Origin: Hymenobacter sp. DG01
GTDB lineage: Bacteria; Bacteroidota; Bacteroidia; Cytophagales; Hymenobacteraceae
Assembly (NCBI RefSeq): GCF_006352025.1
Contig: NZ_CP040937.1
Coordinates: 1 to 64,000, forward strand
Direction of reading: 5' to 3'
DNA: 64,000 nucleotides
Of the stretch, positions 8,901 through 18,536 are shown piece after piece. Each line of letters opens with the position of its first letter. Positions within the stretch are counted from its first letter, which is position 1. The position numbers and the translations under genes are program-made. Under the pieces are notes generated by a model. It did no database searches and was not told the origin of the DNA. It saw only the letters and a list, made by a program, of their open reading frames with translations.

Positions 8901-10263
8901 CGGCGGGCTGGTCACGGCCACGCTGCTAACCCTGCTCGTGTTGCCGGTGCTTTACGCCTTGTCTGAACGCAGGTCGAAACAACAGGGAGAAGAAAAGCCG
9001 CAATCCGCCACGGCCGTGCCGGTTTCGGCGGTGCTGCTCGTGCTGGGTGGTTTGCTCGCTGCTACGCCCGCCCGGGCTCAGGGCCCGATTACCGCCACCC
9101 AGGCCGTGGGGCAAGCGTTGCAGGCCAATGGCACCGTGCAGGCCGCCCAACGCTCCCTGGAAGCCCAGCAGGCCCTGCGCCGCACCGCCTTCGACGTGGG
9201 CCGTACCACCATCTCAGGTACCTACGGGCAGGTGAACTCCCCGCTTTCCGACAACCTGCTCAGTATCGGCCAGACCCTGGCCCTGCCCGGCTACTACCGG
9301 GCTCAGGCCGGCCTGAGCCAGGCCCAGATTGGGGGCCGGGAACAGCAGCTCCAGCAGGTGCAGGCCGAATTGCGCCGCCAGGTGCGTCTGAGCTACGAGC
9401 GGGCCGTGCACGCCCGGCACCGCCTGCGCACCCTGCGCGGGCAGGACAGCATCTACACCGAATTTCTGCGCTCGGCTCAACTGCGCTTCAAGACCGGCGA
9501 AGTAGCCCGCCTGGAACCGGCCAATGCCCTTATTCAACAGGGCGAAACGCAGAACCTGCTGGCTCAGGCCCGGGCCGACTACGCCATTGCCCGCCGCCAG
9601 CTGCAGGCCCTGCTGCAAACCACGCAGCCGGTAGCTATTGCCGACAGCACCTTGCGCCTATTGCCTGCCCCGACGGCCCCCGCAGATACGGCCGCCCTGG
9701 CCGCCACCCCACAGGCGCGGGTTCTGCAGCAGCAGATTGCGGAGCGCCGCGCCGAAACCCGGGTGGAGCAGGCTCAAGCCCTGCCTCACGTAACCGTGGG
9801 CTACACCAACCAGTCCTTGCGCGGCACCTACGAGATAGAGGGGCAAACCTCGACCTACGGGGCCGGCGACCGATTCCAGAGCGTGCAGGCCGGCGTAGCC
9901 ATTCCGCTGCTGCGCGGGCCCCAAAAGGCCCGGGTGCAGGCGGCCAAGCTGCAAGAGCAGGTGGCATCGACGGCCTACCAGCGCTACCAGGCCGAAGCTG
10001 CCGCCCAGCTGGATGAGCTGCGCCTGCGCCTGCAGGAACAACGGCAGCGGGTGGAGTTTTACCAGCAGACCGGCCTGCCGCAAGCCGCCGTCATCGTGCG
10101 CCTCAGCCAGCGGGCCTACAAGGCCGGCGAAACCACTTACTCGGAGCTATTGCTCAACCTGGAGCGCGCCCTGAGCGTGCGCACGGCCTACCTCGACGCC
10201 GTGCTTGAACACAACCAAACCGCCATCGACCTGGAGTACCTGTTGGGCGCTGCCGCTCAATAA
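5974..10263 (+). CDS. czcA: CzcA-type RND heavy-metal pump fused to a TolC-like domain; damaged 5' end
   Basis: This is an inner-membrane proton-driven metal pump (HME-RND family) of about 1000 residues joined to an outer-membrane TolC/CzcC-like domain. TM4 reads DFGLVVDGAVIIVEA, the form associated with divalent Zn/Co/Cd exporters. After LPVLYALSERR the chain enters a hydrophobic, signal-like stretch (about residues 1014-1036, ending ATPARAQ) and continues as a 390-residue coiled-coil efflux domain. The GTG at 5974 is merely the Val in PVDAVPDI; homology clearly extends upstream in frame to about 5911 (LLTLALVAWGGYSLSRLPVD), yet no start codon exists before the TGA at 5887. RPLCA in the next frame (about 5892-5906) suggests a one-base indel near 5905-5910 and loss of about ten N-terminal residues. 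It may be non-functional or mis-sequenced there. Confidence 0.85.
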   Translation: MPDITTNQVVVYTVAPSLAAGDIERLVSFPVEQSLATIPGREEVRSFSRFGLSVVTIVFEDKIDIYWARQQVAERLREAESQIPQGIGRPEMAPVSTGLGEVYQYLVRAKPGYEKKYDARELRTIQDWIVRRQLLGTPGVADVASFGGLLKQYEIRLDPARLRSLSVTVEQVYQAVSRNNQNAGGAYLDQKPTAYFIRTEGLAENAADLGNIVVRNTQGGLPVLVRDVADVRLGSAVRYGAMTRNAEGEVTGGIVLMLKGANANEVIKAVKARMVTVEKSLPEGVTIDVYLDRSDLVGRAIHTVSKNLLEGALIVIFVLVLFLGNWRAGLVVASVIPLAMLFAISMMRLFGVSGNLLSLGAIDFGLVVDGAVIIVEAIVHRLHGGQLRVPGNRLSADQMNEETYHAASKIRSSAAFGEIIILIVYLPLLALAGIEGKMFRPMAETVAFAILGAFILSLTYVPMMSALALSRSTEVKRNFSDRMMNWLEARYRPVLEWALRRKAVVLSAAVMMFAGALLLFRTLGGEFIPQLAEGDFAVEMRTLTGSSLSYTVEKSQQAAAILKKQFPEVLEVVTKIGAAEIPTDPMPVEGGDLMVILEKDKSKWTSASTQEELAEKMAKALSVIPGMTFGFQQPIQMRFNELISGAKQDVVLKIYGEDLQQLASYAQQAARLVRQVEGAEDVYVEQVTGLPQIVVKLDRNRLARFGLNAEDVNRTVQTAFAGQTAGQLYEQERRFDVVLRLAPELRRNIGNVRQLLVATPSGEQIPLEQVATVELQEGPNQIQRDDAKRRITVAFNVRGRDVESVVTELQGKVDRELKFAPGYYTTYGGQFENLRQASERLSIAVPVALLLIFVLLFFTFKSLKQSVLIFTAIPLSAIGGVLALWLRGMPFSISAGVGFIALFGVAVLNGIVLIGYFNQLKDEGRTDLYQRILEGTQVRLRPVLMTATVASLGFLPMALSQSAGAEVQRPLATVVIGGLVTATLLTLLVLPVLYALSERRSKQQGEEKPQSATAVPVSAVLLVLGGLLAATPARAQGPITATQAVGQALQANGTVQAAQRSLEAQQALRRTAFDVGRTTISGTYGQVNSPLSDNLLSIGQTLALPGYYRAQAGLSQAQIGGREQQLQQVQAELRRQVRLSYERAVHARHRLRTLRGQDSIYTEFLRSAQLRFKTGEVARLEPANALIQQGETQNLLAQARADYAIARRQLQALLQTTQPVAIADSTLRLLPAPTAPADTAALAATPQARVLQQQIAERRAETRVEQAQALPHVTVGYTNQSLRGTYEIEGQTSTYGAGDRFQSVQAGVAIPLLRGPQKARVQAAKLQEQVASTAYQRYQAEAAAQLDELRLRLQEQRQRVEFYQQTGLPQAAVIVRLSQRAYKAGETTYSELLLNLERALSVRTAYLDAVLEHNQTAIDLEYLLGAAAQ

Positions 10264-10291
10264 GCCTTTGGCTCCCTCTGACCTGACAACC

Positions 10292-11482
10292 ATGAATAAG
10301 ATTGCATCCCTGGTGCTGCTCCTCGGCCTAACCCTGGCAGGCTGCACCACCGACAAGAAAGAAACCGAGCCTGCGGATACCGAAGCGGCCGAAACGAAGG
10401 AGGCCGCCGAAGGTGGGGAAAGCGGCGAGGCCGCAGAAGCTTCCGACATGGTCCGCCTCTCGCCCGCCGAGCAGCAGGCCGCCGGTCTGAAAACCGGGCG
10501 CCTCGCCGACCGGCCCATGGGCTCCGGTCTGGCCGTAACGGGTACGCTGGACGTGCCGCCGGAAAGTGCCGTCTCCATCACCGCCCCGCTGGGCGGCTTC
10601 GTGGAAAACACGGAATTGCTGCAGGGCACCCGGGTGCGCAAAGGCGAAGTGCTGGCCACCATCCGCAATCCTGAGTTCGTGACCCTGCAGCAGGACTACC
10701 TCGAAACCCGGGCCCGCCTCGAATACGCCCGCACCGAGCTGGCCCGCCAGAAAGAGCTCTACGAGCAGGAGGTGGCCCCGCAGAAAAACTACCAGCGCGC
10801 CCAGGCCGACTATCATACCCTGCAGGTGCAAACTTCTGCCCAGGCCACCCGGCTGCGGCTGGCCGGCCTGCCCGTGGGCGGCCGGATGGTCACCACGGCC
10901 AGCGTCCGCGCCCCGCGGGCCGGCTTCGTGCGGGCCGTGAACGTGACGGTGGGCCAAGCAGTGACAGCCACCGATGCCCTGTTTGAAATCGTGGACCCGG
11001 AGCACCTGCACGTGGAGCTCACCGTGTTCGAGCGCGACGTGGCCCGGGTGCAGAAAGGGCAGCTGATTCGCTTCACCCTGGCCAGCGACTCCACCGGCTC
11101 CCGGCGCGAGCGCACGGCCCACGTGTACCTGGTGGGCAAAGCCATTGGCGAGGACCGCACCGTCCGCGTGCACGGCCACCTCGACCAGGAAAACGACCCC
11201 GCCCTGTTGCCCGGCCTCTACGTGCGGGCCACCATCGAAACGGGCCGCACCCAGGCGCCTACGCTGCCCGATGCGGCGCTGGTGCGCTTCGAGAGCAAGA
11301 ACTACGCCTATGCGGTGGAGGCCCCCGGCCGCTACCGCATGGTGCCCGTCACGCTGGGCCGCAGCGAGGACGGCTTCACCGAAGTCACCCTGCCCGAGTC
11401 GGTACCGGCCACTACGCCCTTCGTTACCGACGGAGCTTATTCGCTGCTAGCTAAAATGAAAAACGCCGAAGAGGAAGAATAG
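10292..11482 (+). CDS. czcB: RND efflux periplasmic adaptor lipoprotein, CzcB type
   Basis: The 396-residue protein starts MNKIASLVLLLGLTLAGC, a lipoprotein signal with the acylated Cys at residue 18, followed by a Glu/Ala-rich linker. The adaptor body has the usual barrel-sandwich parts (VSITAPLGGFVE, GTRVRKGEVLATIRNPEF), a coiled-coil hairpin around residues 130-190, and a second lipoyl half with VRAPRAGFVRAVNVTVGQ. It bridges the pump and the outer-membrane channel. I prefer the ATG at 10292 over an earlier start at 10205, which would lie within the upstream gene and mask the signal. It follows the pump gene by 28 bp, so the order is czcA-czcC fusion then czcB, with the cation ATPase next. 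Confidence 0.88.
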   Translation: MNKIASLVLLLGLTLAGCTTDKKETEPADTEAAETKEAAEGGESGEAAEASDMVRLSPAEQQAAGLKTGRLADRPMGSGLAVTGTLDVPPESAVSITAPLGGFVENTELLQGTRVRKGEVLATIRNPEFVTLQQDYLETRARLEYARTELARQKELYEQEVAPQKNYQRAQADYHTLQVQTSAQATRLRLAGLPVGGRMVTTASVRAPRAGFVRAVNVTVGQAVTATDALFEIVDPEHLHVELTVFERDVARVQKGQLIRFTLASDSTGSRRERTAHVYLVGKAIGEDRTVRVHGHLDQENDPALLPGLYVRATIETGRTQAPTLPDAALVRFESKNYAYAVEAPGRYRMVPVTLGRSEDGFTEVTLPESVPATTPFVTDGAYSLLAKMKNAEEEE

Positions 11483-11585
11483 ACCTGACTCATCCCCTCC
11501 GCGACATCTTAATTCCCAAGACTGCATGCACCGGTGTCCAGGGGTTGTCCCCGCAACCGGCCGCTGTGCCCATTTCCGACTTGCC

Positions 11586-13655
11586 ATGCCTGATAGAACC
11601 CCTGAAAAACTGAACGAAGAGCTGAACACGGCCAAGCAGGTGCAGCTGGAGAACGTGGGCGCGTTGACCCGCGACCAACTAACCCCAACCGCCGCGGCCG
11701 AACCCCAGGGCCACGACGTAGCCGGCCACGACCACGCACCGGCCGCCGAACCCAGCGAGTCGTGGTGGCGCAACCCCTACGCGCCGGCCATAGCGAGCCT
11801 AATCCTGCTATTGGCGGGGCTTGCCCTGGACTATTACGACGTGGCCTTTTTCACCAAGTACGTCCGCCTGCTCTGGTACGGGGTGGCCTTTCTGCTAGTG
11901 GGCTGGAAAGTTATCCGCTCGGCCGTACAGAGCATTCCTTCGGGTAACATCTTCAACGAGTTCCTGCTCATGAGCTTGGCCACGCTGGGCGCCTTTGCCA
12001 TCGGTGAGTACCCGGAAGGGGTGGCCGTGATGCTGTTCTACACCGTGGGCGAACTGTTTCAGGACGCAGCCGTGAACCGGGCCAAGCGCAGCATCCGCGC
12101 CCTGCTGGAGATTCAAGCCACCGAAGTGACTGTAGTTCGCGGTGGGCGAAGCATGGTACTGGACCCCAAGCAGGTACAGTTGGGCGACACCATCGAAGTA
12201 CGACCGGGCGAGAAAGTGGCCCTCGACGGCACCCTGACCCAGGGGCCGGCCAGCTTTAACACGGCCGCGCTGACCGGCGAGTCGGCCCCGCAGACCAAGC
12301 AAACGGGGGAAGTCGTGCTGGCCGGCATGATAAACCAGGAGTCACTGGTGCAGGTGCTGGTGACGGCCACCTACCAGGACACCAAGCTGGCCAAAATCCT
12401 GGCCATGGTGCAGGACGCGGTGAGCCGCAAGGCCAAAACCCAGCTGTTCATCACCAAGTTTGCTAAAACTTACACGCCCATCGTCGTGCTACTGGCCACG
12501 CTGCTCATCGTGGTGCCCTACTTCGTGGTCGACGATTACGTGTTTCGCACCTGGCTGTACCGGGCGCTGGTGTTTCTGGTGATTTCCTGCCCCTGCGCCC
12601 TGGTGGTGAGCATTCCGCTGGGCTACTTCGGTGGCATCGGGGCCGCTTCCAAAGCCGGCATTCTGTTCAAGGGCTCGAACTTCCTGGACGTGCTGCGCGA
12701 AATTGACACCGTGGTCATGGACAAGACCGGCACGCTCACCCAGGGCGTGTTTGCCGTGCAGCAGGTGGTTGCGGTGCCCGGCACCGAGCCGGCTGCCCTG
12801 CTGCGCTTGGTTGGGGCGCTGGAAACCAAGTCCACCCACCCCATCGCCAAGGCCGTGGTGCAGCACGTGGGCGCGGCTGCGGCTGGCGTCGTGGTGGACA
12901 ACGTGGAGGAAATTGCCGGCCACGGGTTACGGGGCCGGGTCGATGGCCGCGAGGTGCTCGCCGGCAATACCAAGCTGCTCGCCAAATACGGGGTGAGTTA
13001 TCCGGCCGAAGTCGACCAAGTGGTCGACAGCATCGTGGTGGCGGCCGTGGACGGCCGGTACGCCGGCTACCTGACCGTGGCCGACGCCCCCAAGGCCGAC
13101 GCTCAGCAGACCGTGCGCGAGCTGCGGGCCGACGGCATCACCAAAATCGTGATGCTCTCCGGCGACAAAGACAGCATCACCCAGCGGGTGGCCAAGGAGT
13201 TAGGCATTGATGAGGCGCACGGCGGGCTGCTGCCGGAGGACAAAGCCCGCTACGTGCAGCAGTACCTCAACGACGGGCACAAGCTGGCCTTCGTGGGCGA
13301 TGGGGTAAACGATGCGCCCGTGGTGGCCCTGGCCGACGTGGGCATTGCCATGGGTGGGCTGGGCTCGGACGCCACCATCGAAACGGCCGACGTGGTGATT
13401 CAAACCGACCACCCCAGCAAGATTGCCACCGCCCGGCGCATTGCCCGTGCCACGCACACGGTGGTGTGGCAGAACATCTGGCTGGCCTTTGGCGTGAAAG
13501 CCGTGGTGCTGGCCCTGGGCGCCGGCGGCCTGGCCACCATGTGGGAAGCGGTGTTTGCCGACGTGGGGGTAGCGTTGCTGGCGATTCTGAACGCCGTGCG
13601 GATTCAGCGCATGGACTTCACCAGCAAAGGGGAATCACCTCGCTCTGAATCCTAA
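11586..13655 (+). CDS. zntA: Zn/Cd/Pb-type P1B ATPase
   Basis: This 689-residue P-type ATPase carries LTGESAP (actuator), the transport motif SCPCAL with C335-P-C337, the phosphorylated D379 in DKTGTLT, STHPIAKAV, and VGDGVNDAPV. The C-terminal membrane segment contains ADVGVALLAILNAVR, where the Asp matches the ZntA residue that selects divalent Zn/Cd/Pb. There is no N-terminal HMA domain; instead a short His-bearing segment (GHDVAGHDHAPAAE) may bind metal. The ATG at 11586 is chosen; an earlier in-frame start at 11526 gives an unlikely leader. It exports divalent cations from cytoplasm to periplasm, handing them to the RND system encoded just upstream. Confidence 0.88.
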   Translation: MPDRTPEKLNEELNTAKQVQLENVGALTRDQLTPTAAAEPQGHDVAGHDHAPAAEPSESWWRNPYAPAIASLILLLAGLALDYYDVAFFTKYVRLLWYGVAFLLVGWKVIRSAVQSIPSGNIFNEFLLMSLATLGAFAIGEYPEGVAVMLFYTVGELFQDAAVNRAKRSIRALLEIQATEVTVVRGGRSMVLDPKQVQLGDTIEVRPGEKVALDGTLTQGPASFNTAALTGESAPQTKQTGEVVLAGMINQESLVQVLVTATYQDTKLAKILAMVQDAVSRKAKTQLFITKFAKTYTPIVVLLATLLIVVPYFVVDDYVFRTWLYRALVFLVISCPCALVVSIPLGYFGGIGAASKAGILFKGSNFLDVLREIDTVVMDKTGTLTQGVFAVQQVVAVPGTEPAALLRLVGALETKSTHPIAKAVVQHVGAAAAGVVVDNVEEIAGHGLRGRVDGREVLAGNTKLLAKYGVSYPAEVDQVVDSIVVAAVDGRYAGYLTVADAPKADAQQTVRELRADGITKIVMLSGDKDSITQRVAKELGIDEAHGGLLPEDKARYVQQYLNDGHKLAFVGDGVNDAPVVALADVGIAMGGLGSDATIETADVVIQTDHPSKIATARRIARATHTVVWQNIWLAFGVKAVVLALGAGGLATMWEAVFADVGVALLAILNAVRIQRMDFTSKGESPRSES

Positions 13656-13676
13656 CCGACTTTATCAATTCTTATC

Positions 13677-14363
13677 ATGAAACCGCACCTTGTTCTTGTG
13701 GCCGGCTTATTGGTCGGCAGTCTGGTCGCCGCCAGCTGCAGCTCCCGGCACGATTCCGACGAATACGAGCAGAAGGACCAAGCCGGAGCCAAGACGAAGC
13801 CGGTGCCGGCACCCGTGAAGCGGCCGACCTCCCTGCGTGACACCGTACAGTTGCTGATGCAACAGCTCGACACGGTGCGTCGCATCGGCTGCTGGGACGA
13901 GGACTTTGCCCGCGTCATGACCGTGCACCACGCCGGGGCTCAGCGCCTGGCCGCAGTGGAAATAGCGCAGGGCAAGGATTCAACCCTGCAGGCCATGGCG
14001 AAGCACGTGCTTAAAGGCCATGAGCGTGACAACCACGTCCTCACGCTGGCCCTTACCCGCGAGCCGCCGGCGGGACAAGAATACCGCCCGGACAATACCA
14101 AAGACCCATTTGTGCGGCGGATGACGGCCGCCCTAGCGCCCCTACGGGAGTTGCCGCCCGCTACGGGCAGCATTGATGCTGATTTTGCCACCCTCATGCA
14201 GCTCCACCACCAGAGCGGCGTAGCCTTAGCGCGGGTGGAGCTGTCTTTCGGCCGCAATGAGGAGGTCAAAGCCGCTGCCCGCAACATTGTTCGGGATGAG
14301 CAAGTGGAGGTCAAGCAGTACCAGCGCTGGCTGAAGGCCCATGCCTTGGCGCCCTCCAACTAA
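13677..14363 (+). CDS. DUF305 lipoprotein with two repeats
   Basis: The product (228 residues) begins with a lipoprotein signal ending VAASC (Cys about residue 21). It then has two copies of the DUF305 pattern: DFARVMTVHHAGAQRLAAVE and DADFATLMQLHHQSGVAL, each with the paired HH expected to bind metal, followed by a helix ending in a conserved Glu/Gln. DUF305 proteins are ferritin-like four-helix bundles of the cell envelope, often encoded in copper and silver loci. It lies 21 bp after the ATPase gene and is probably in the same operon. Two other DUF305 genes occur in this window. Confidence 0.8.
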   Translation: MKPHLVLVAGLLVGSLVAASCSSRHDSDEYEQKDQAGAKTKPVPAPVKRPTSLRDTVQLLMQQLDTVRRIGCWDEDFARVMTVHHAGAQRLAAVEIAQGKDSTLQAMAKHVLKGHERDNHVLTLALTREPPAGQEYRPDNTKDPFVRRMTAALAPLRELPPATGSIDADFATLMQLHHQSGVALARVELSFGRNEEVKAAARNIVRDEQVEVKQYQRWLKAHALAPSN

Positions 14364-14718
14364 CTACTTCTTGCTCTTGATGCTGCTCAACATTCCGAAT
14401 GCTGTTGCCTCAACCTGCCCCCTGCTAAGCTTTCCCCTGCTGCTGGCCCGTTATGATAGCCGGAGCATCCCTGCGCAGCTGTGTGGCGCACGCCGGGCCC
14501 ACAGCCGCGCAGGGCTAGCAGGCACTTTGCAGCCGGCGTCAGTTTGTGTGCCAGTAAGCTTTTTATTTAGGCCATACTGGCGTGTTCAAAGCCAGTTCCC
14601 TTAAAATAAGACATAGGCGTCCCTGCGAGGCGCCTCGTAATTGTGCACTTTCCCGGACAAATACTGTTCATAACCTGCGGGTGTAGTTCCCGTACTTTGC
14701 AGTCCACCTTGGCCCAGT
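14364..14718. other. Intergenic region, no supported gene
   Basis: The stretch holds one in-frame run starting inside the DUF305 gene (14341-14604) whose composition is not protein-like and which I do not support. GTACTTTGC at 14692-14700 resembles a Bacteroidota -7 element but with one base too few between TA and TTTG. It probably carries the promoter for the copper operon starting at 14719. Confidence 0.4.
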
Positions 14719-15129
14719 ATGGGTCGTCTTTGCGTGAAGCGTTTCGCCAGTCTGTTTCTGCTCTTTAGCTACCTGCTGTCCAGCCCCGGACTGGTGTACA
14801 GCATGCACTTCTGTGGCCAGGAGCTGACGGCGGTTTCGGTGGCGCAGGACGGCGACACGAACTGCTGCTGCCAGGATACGGGCAAGCCGGCTTCGGGCTG
14901 CTGCCACGACCAGAAGGTAAGCAGCGCGCTCAAGGACGTTAAGCTTTCGGCCGCCCACTTCCAGCTGCAGGCCCCCGACGCGGTGCCGGCCCCGGCCGTG
15001 CTGCGGCTGGTGTGGCAGCTCGCGCAAGTGGCTTACCCTGCCGATGAGCCGGCCGCTGATTTGCTGGCCCACGCGGCCCCGCCGCCCGAATGCCCGGCCT
15101 ACGTGCGCGGGCACGCCTTTTTAGTCTAG
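14719..15129 (+). CDS. HYC_CC_PP family secreted protein
   Basis: The 136-residue product begins with a signal peptide (FASLFLLFSYLLSSPGLVYS), directly followed by MHFCGQELTAVSV, then NCCCQDTG, GCCHDQ and near the end PPPECPAYVRGHAFLV. This is the layout that gives the HYC_CC_PP family its name (H-aromatic-C, then CC, then PP). Members are small envelope proteins found with Cus-type RND genes in Bacteroidota; the Cys and His residues suggest copper binding, but function is unproved. It heads the cusA-cusC-cusB cluster. Confidence 0.8.
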   Translation: MGRLCVKRFASLFLLFSYLLSSPGLVYSMHFCGQELTAVSVAQDGDTNCCCQDTGKPASGCCHDQKVSSALKDVKLSAAHFQLQAPDAVPAPAVLRLVWQLAQVAYPADEPAADLLAHAAPPPECPAYVRGHAFLV

Positions 15130-15295
15130 CTTTTCAGGTTGCTTTGTTCCCCACGCCGGTCGGCGCTGGGGCTTTGGTGCGTCCGGCCCCGGCGGTTGGG
15201 CCGCACCCGCGTCCGGGCACTACTGCCACGGGGCCTGCCGATGTCCCGTTACGGGTTTCCGGTTGGCCGGCGCTTCTCCCTATTGCTGTTTCTCG

Positions 15296-18200
15296 ATGAT
15301 AGAGCAACTCATTTCCTTTTCCCTGCGGAATCGGGTGCTGGTGCTGCTGGTCGCCGCCGGCCTCCTCGTGTGGGGGGCGTTTTCGGTGCGGGCCAGCAAG
15401 ATTGACGCCATCCCCGACCTGTCCGAAAACCAGGTCATCGTCTTCACCGAGTGGATGGGCCGCAGCCCGCAGATTATGGAAGACCAAGTGACCTACCCGC
15501 TGGTCACCAACCTGCAGGGGCTGGCCCAGGTGAAGGCCGTGCGCGCCGCCTCTATGTTCGGCATGAGCTTCGTGTACGTCATCTTCACCGACGACACCGA
15601 CATCTACTGGGCCCGCGAGCGGGTGCTGGAGCGCCTTAACTACGCCCAGCGCCTGCTGCCGGCCGGCATCACGCCCACCCTGGGGCCCGACGGCACCGGT
15701 GTGGGCCACGTGCTCTGGTACACGCTCAACGCCCCCAAGCTCGACTTGGGTGAGCAACGCGCCCTCCAGGACTGGTATGTCAAGTTCGGGCTGCAAACCG
15801 TGCCTGGTGTGAGCGAGGTAGCCAGCTTCGGTGGCTTCCAACCCGAGTACCAGGTGACGGTAGACCCCACCAAGCTTACTTACTACAACGTGACACTACC
15901 GCAGGTGCTCGCGGCCGTGCGCAGTAACAACAATGAGGCCGGCGGCCGCAAGTTCGAGCAGGCCGGCATCGGCTACATCATCAAAACCAGCGGCTACATC
16001 CAGGACGTGGCCACGCTCGAAAACGTGCCGGTGCTCACCCGGCCCGGTGGGGTGCCGCTGCGCCTCAAGGACCTGGGCACGGTGCAGATGACGGGCGAAA
16101 GCCGCCTGGGCATCTTCGACCACAACGGCGAGGGCGAAGCCGTGGGCGGCATCGTGGTGATGCGCTACGGCGAGAATGCCGACGACGTCATCACCCGCGT
16201 CAAAGCCAAGATGACGGAGGTGGCCAAGGGCCTGCCGGCGGGCGTTTCCTTCAACCTCGTCTACGACCGCAGCGGACTGATTGAGGAGTCGGTGGCCAAC
16301 ATCAAGCACACGCTGCTGGAAGAAATGGCCGTGGTGTCGCTGGTGGTGCTGGTGTTCCTCTTCCACTGGCGCAGCGCCCTGAGCATCCTGCTGCAAATCC
16401 CCATCACCATCGCCACGAGCTTCATTTTACTCAACGCCTTCGGCATCTCCTCCAACATCATGTCGCTCACCGGCATCGCCCTGGCTATTGGCGTCATCGT
16501 CGACAACGGCATCGTGATGGCCGAAAACGCCTACCGCAGCCTGGCCCTGCACCAGGCTGCTGAAGAAGCCGCGGCCGCCGGGCCGCCCGGTGCGCCGCCC
16601 GTGCCCACTGTTCCTTTTTCCACGCCTGAACCCGTCCGCCATGACTAACGACGAGCGCCTCGCCATCATCGAGAAGTCCAGCCAGCAGGTCTCGCGGGGC
16701 ATCTTCTTCTCCACCATCATCATCGTGGCTTCCTTCCTGCCGGTGTTCCTACTCACCGGGCAGGAGGGCAAGCTGTTTCACCCGCTGGCCTACACCAAGA
16801 CCTTTATCCTGCTCATCGACGCCGTGCTGGCCGTCACGCTGGCCCCGGTGCTGCTGTCCTTTTTCATGAAGGGCAAATTCAAGACCGAGGAGCAGAACCC
16901 CATTAACCGGGGCCTGGAGCGGGTGTATGCGCCCCTGATAAACTGGTGCCTGACCTGGCGCAAGACGACCATCGCCATCAACCTGGCGCTGCTATCCTTG
17001 AGCATCCCACTGCTGCTGAGTTTGGGCACCGAGTTCATGCCCCCGCTGGACGAGGGCTCCATTCTGTTCATGCCCATCACGCAGCCCGACGTGTCCAACA
17101 CGGAGGTCAAGCGCATTCTGCAGGTGCAGGATAAGATTATCAAGCAGGTACCCGAAGTGGCCGGGGTGCTGGGCAAAGCCGGCCGGGCCAGCACGGCCAC
17201 CGACAATGCCCCGCTGAGCATGATTGAAACCATCATCCAGCTCAAGCCCCGCAGCGAGTGGCGGGACGGCATGACCAAGGCCAAACTCATCGCCGAGCTC
17301 AACGACAAGCTGCAGATTCCCGGGGTGGTGAACGGCTGGACCCAGCCCATCATCAACCGCATCAACATGCTCAGCACTGGGGTGCGCACCGACGTGGGCG
17401 TGAAAGTGTACGGCCAGCAGCTAGATACCATTGAACAGGTGTCGCAACGAGTAAGAGCCGCGCTCACCGGCGTGCCCGGCGTGCAGGACCTCTACGTGGA
17501 CCCCATCACCGGCGGCAAGTACCTACAGATTGACCTTGACCGCCCTCAGCTGGCCCGCTACGGGCTGAGCGTGGACCAGGTGAACGAGGTGGTGGAAACG
17601 GCCATCGGCGGGGCGCCCGTGGCCACCACCGTGGAAGGGCGCCGGCGCTTCAGCATCAGCGTGCGTCTGGCCGAAGACTTCCGCAACAGCGTGGCCGCGA
17701 TGGGCCGCATCCCCATTCAAACCACGGCCTACGGGCCGGTACCGCTCTCCGCGGTGGCCCGGCTGCGCTTTGTCAACGGCCCGCCCATGATTAACTCCGA
17801 GAACGCGCAGCTGCGCGGGGCGGTGCTCTTCAACGTGCGCGACCGGGACCTGGGCGGCACCGTGAAAGAAGCCATGCAGCGGGTGCAGAGCATCCAGGGC
17901 AAGCTGCCGGCCGGCTACTACCTGGAGTGGAGCGGGCAGTACGAGAACCTGATTAGCTCGCAGCGCACGCTGCTCTTCATCCTACCCATCGTGCTTTTGG
18001 TAATATTCGGCTGCCTGTACTTCGCGTTTCACTCGGTGCGGGAGGCGCTGCTGAGTTTGGTCACCATTCCCTTCGCTCTGATTGGCGGGGCCTACATGGT
18101 GTATTTCTACGGGGTGCACCTGTCCGTGGCCGTGGCCGTGGGCTTCATCGCCCTGTTCGGGCTGGCTGTGGAAACGGGTGTCATCATGGTCATCTACCTC

Positions 18201-18533
18201 AACGACGCCATGCAGCAGCTGGTAGCTGCCAAGGGCAATTCCAGCGAGACGATTACGAAGCAGGATTTGCGGGACGCCGTGTTTCACGGGGCGGCCAAGC
18301 GACTGCGGCCCAAGCTGATGACGGTATCGGTGGCTTTGTTCGGCCTGGTACCGGTGCTGTGGGCAACGGGCACGGGCTCGGACGTGATGCTGCCCATCGT
18401 GCTGCCCATGATTGGCGGGGTGTTCACTTCCTCGACCCACATTCTGCTGGTCACGCCTCTGATTTTTCTCATGACCAAGGAGTACGAGCTGCGCAAGTTC
18501 GGCAAGCTCGACGTGCTGGCCGTGAAGCATTAA
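15296..18533 (+). pseudogene. cusA: CusA-type copper/silver RND pump, interrupted by a +1 frameshift
   Basis: The ATG at 15296 starts MIEQLISFSLRNRVLVLLV, the expected first helix. The first frame runs through TM4 (AIGVIVDNGIVMAENAYR, the monovalent-cation form) and stops at 16648 after a Pro-rich linker. The rest of the pump, from TNDERLAIIEKSSQQVSRG to the normal C-terminus, is in the next frame with a stop at 18533. The frames overlap across a CCTTTTTCC tract at 16613-16621; removing one T would give a continuous linker and a protein of about 1078 residues, normal for CusA. Either this is a real frameshift that inactivates the pump, a homopolymer sequencing error, or, least likely, slippage. 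Two separate polypeptides would be 450 and about 630 residues. Confidence 0.85.
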
Positions 18534-18536
18534 GCC

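Noticed and set aside
14341..14604. Plus-strand frame of 87 codons after the DUF305 gene
   Set aside because: It starts inside the upstream gene, has no credible domain or ribosome-binding context, and has a composition unlike neighbouring proteins.
16613..16621. Programmed ribosomal frameshift at CCTTTTTCC in cusA
   Set aside because: There is no slippery heptamer of known type, no downstream structure seen, and no family precedent. An indel or sequencing error is simpler.
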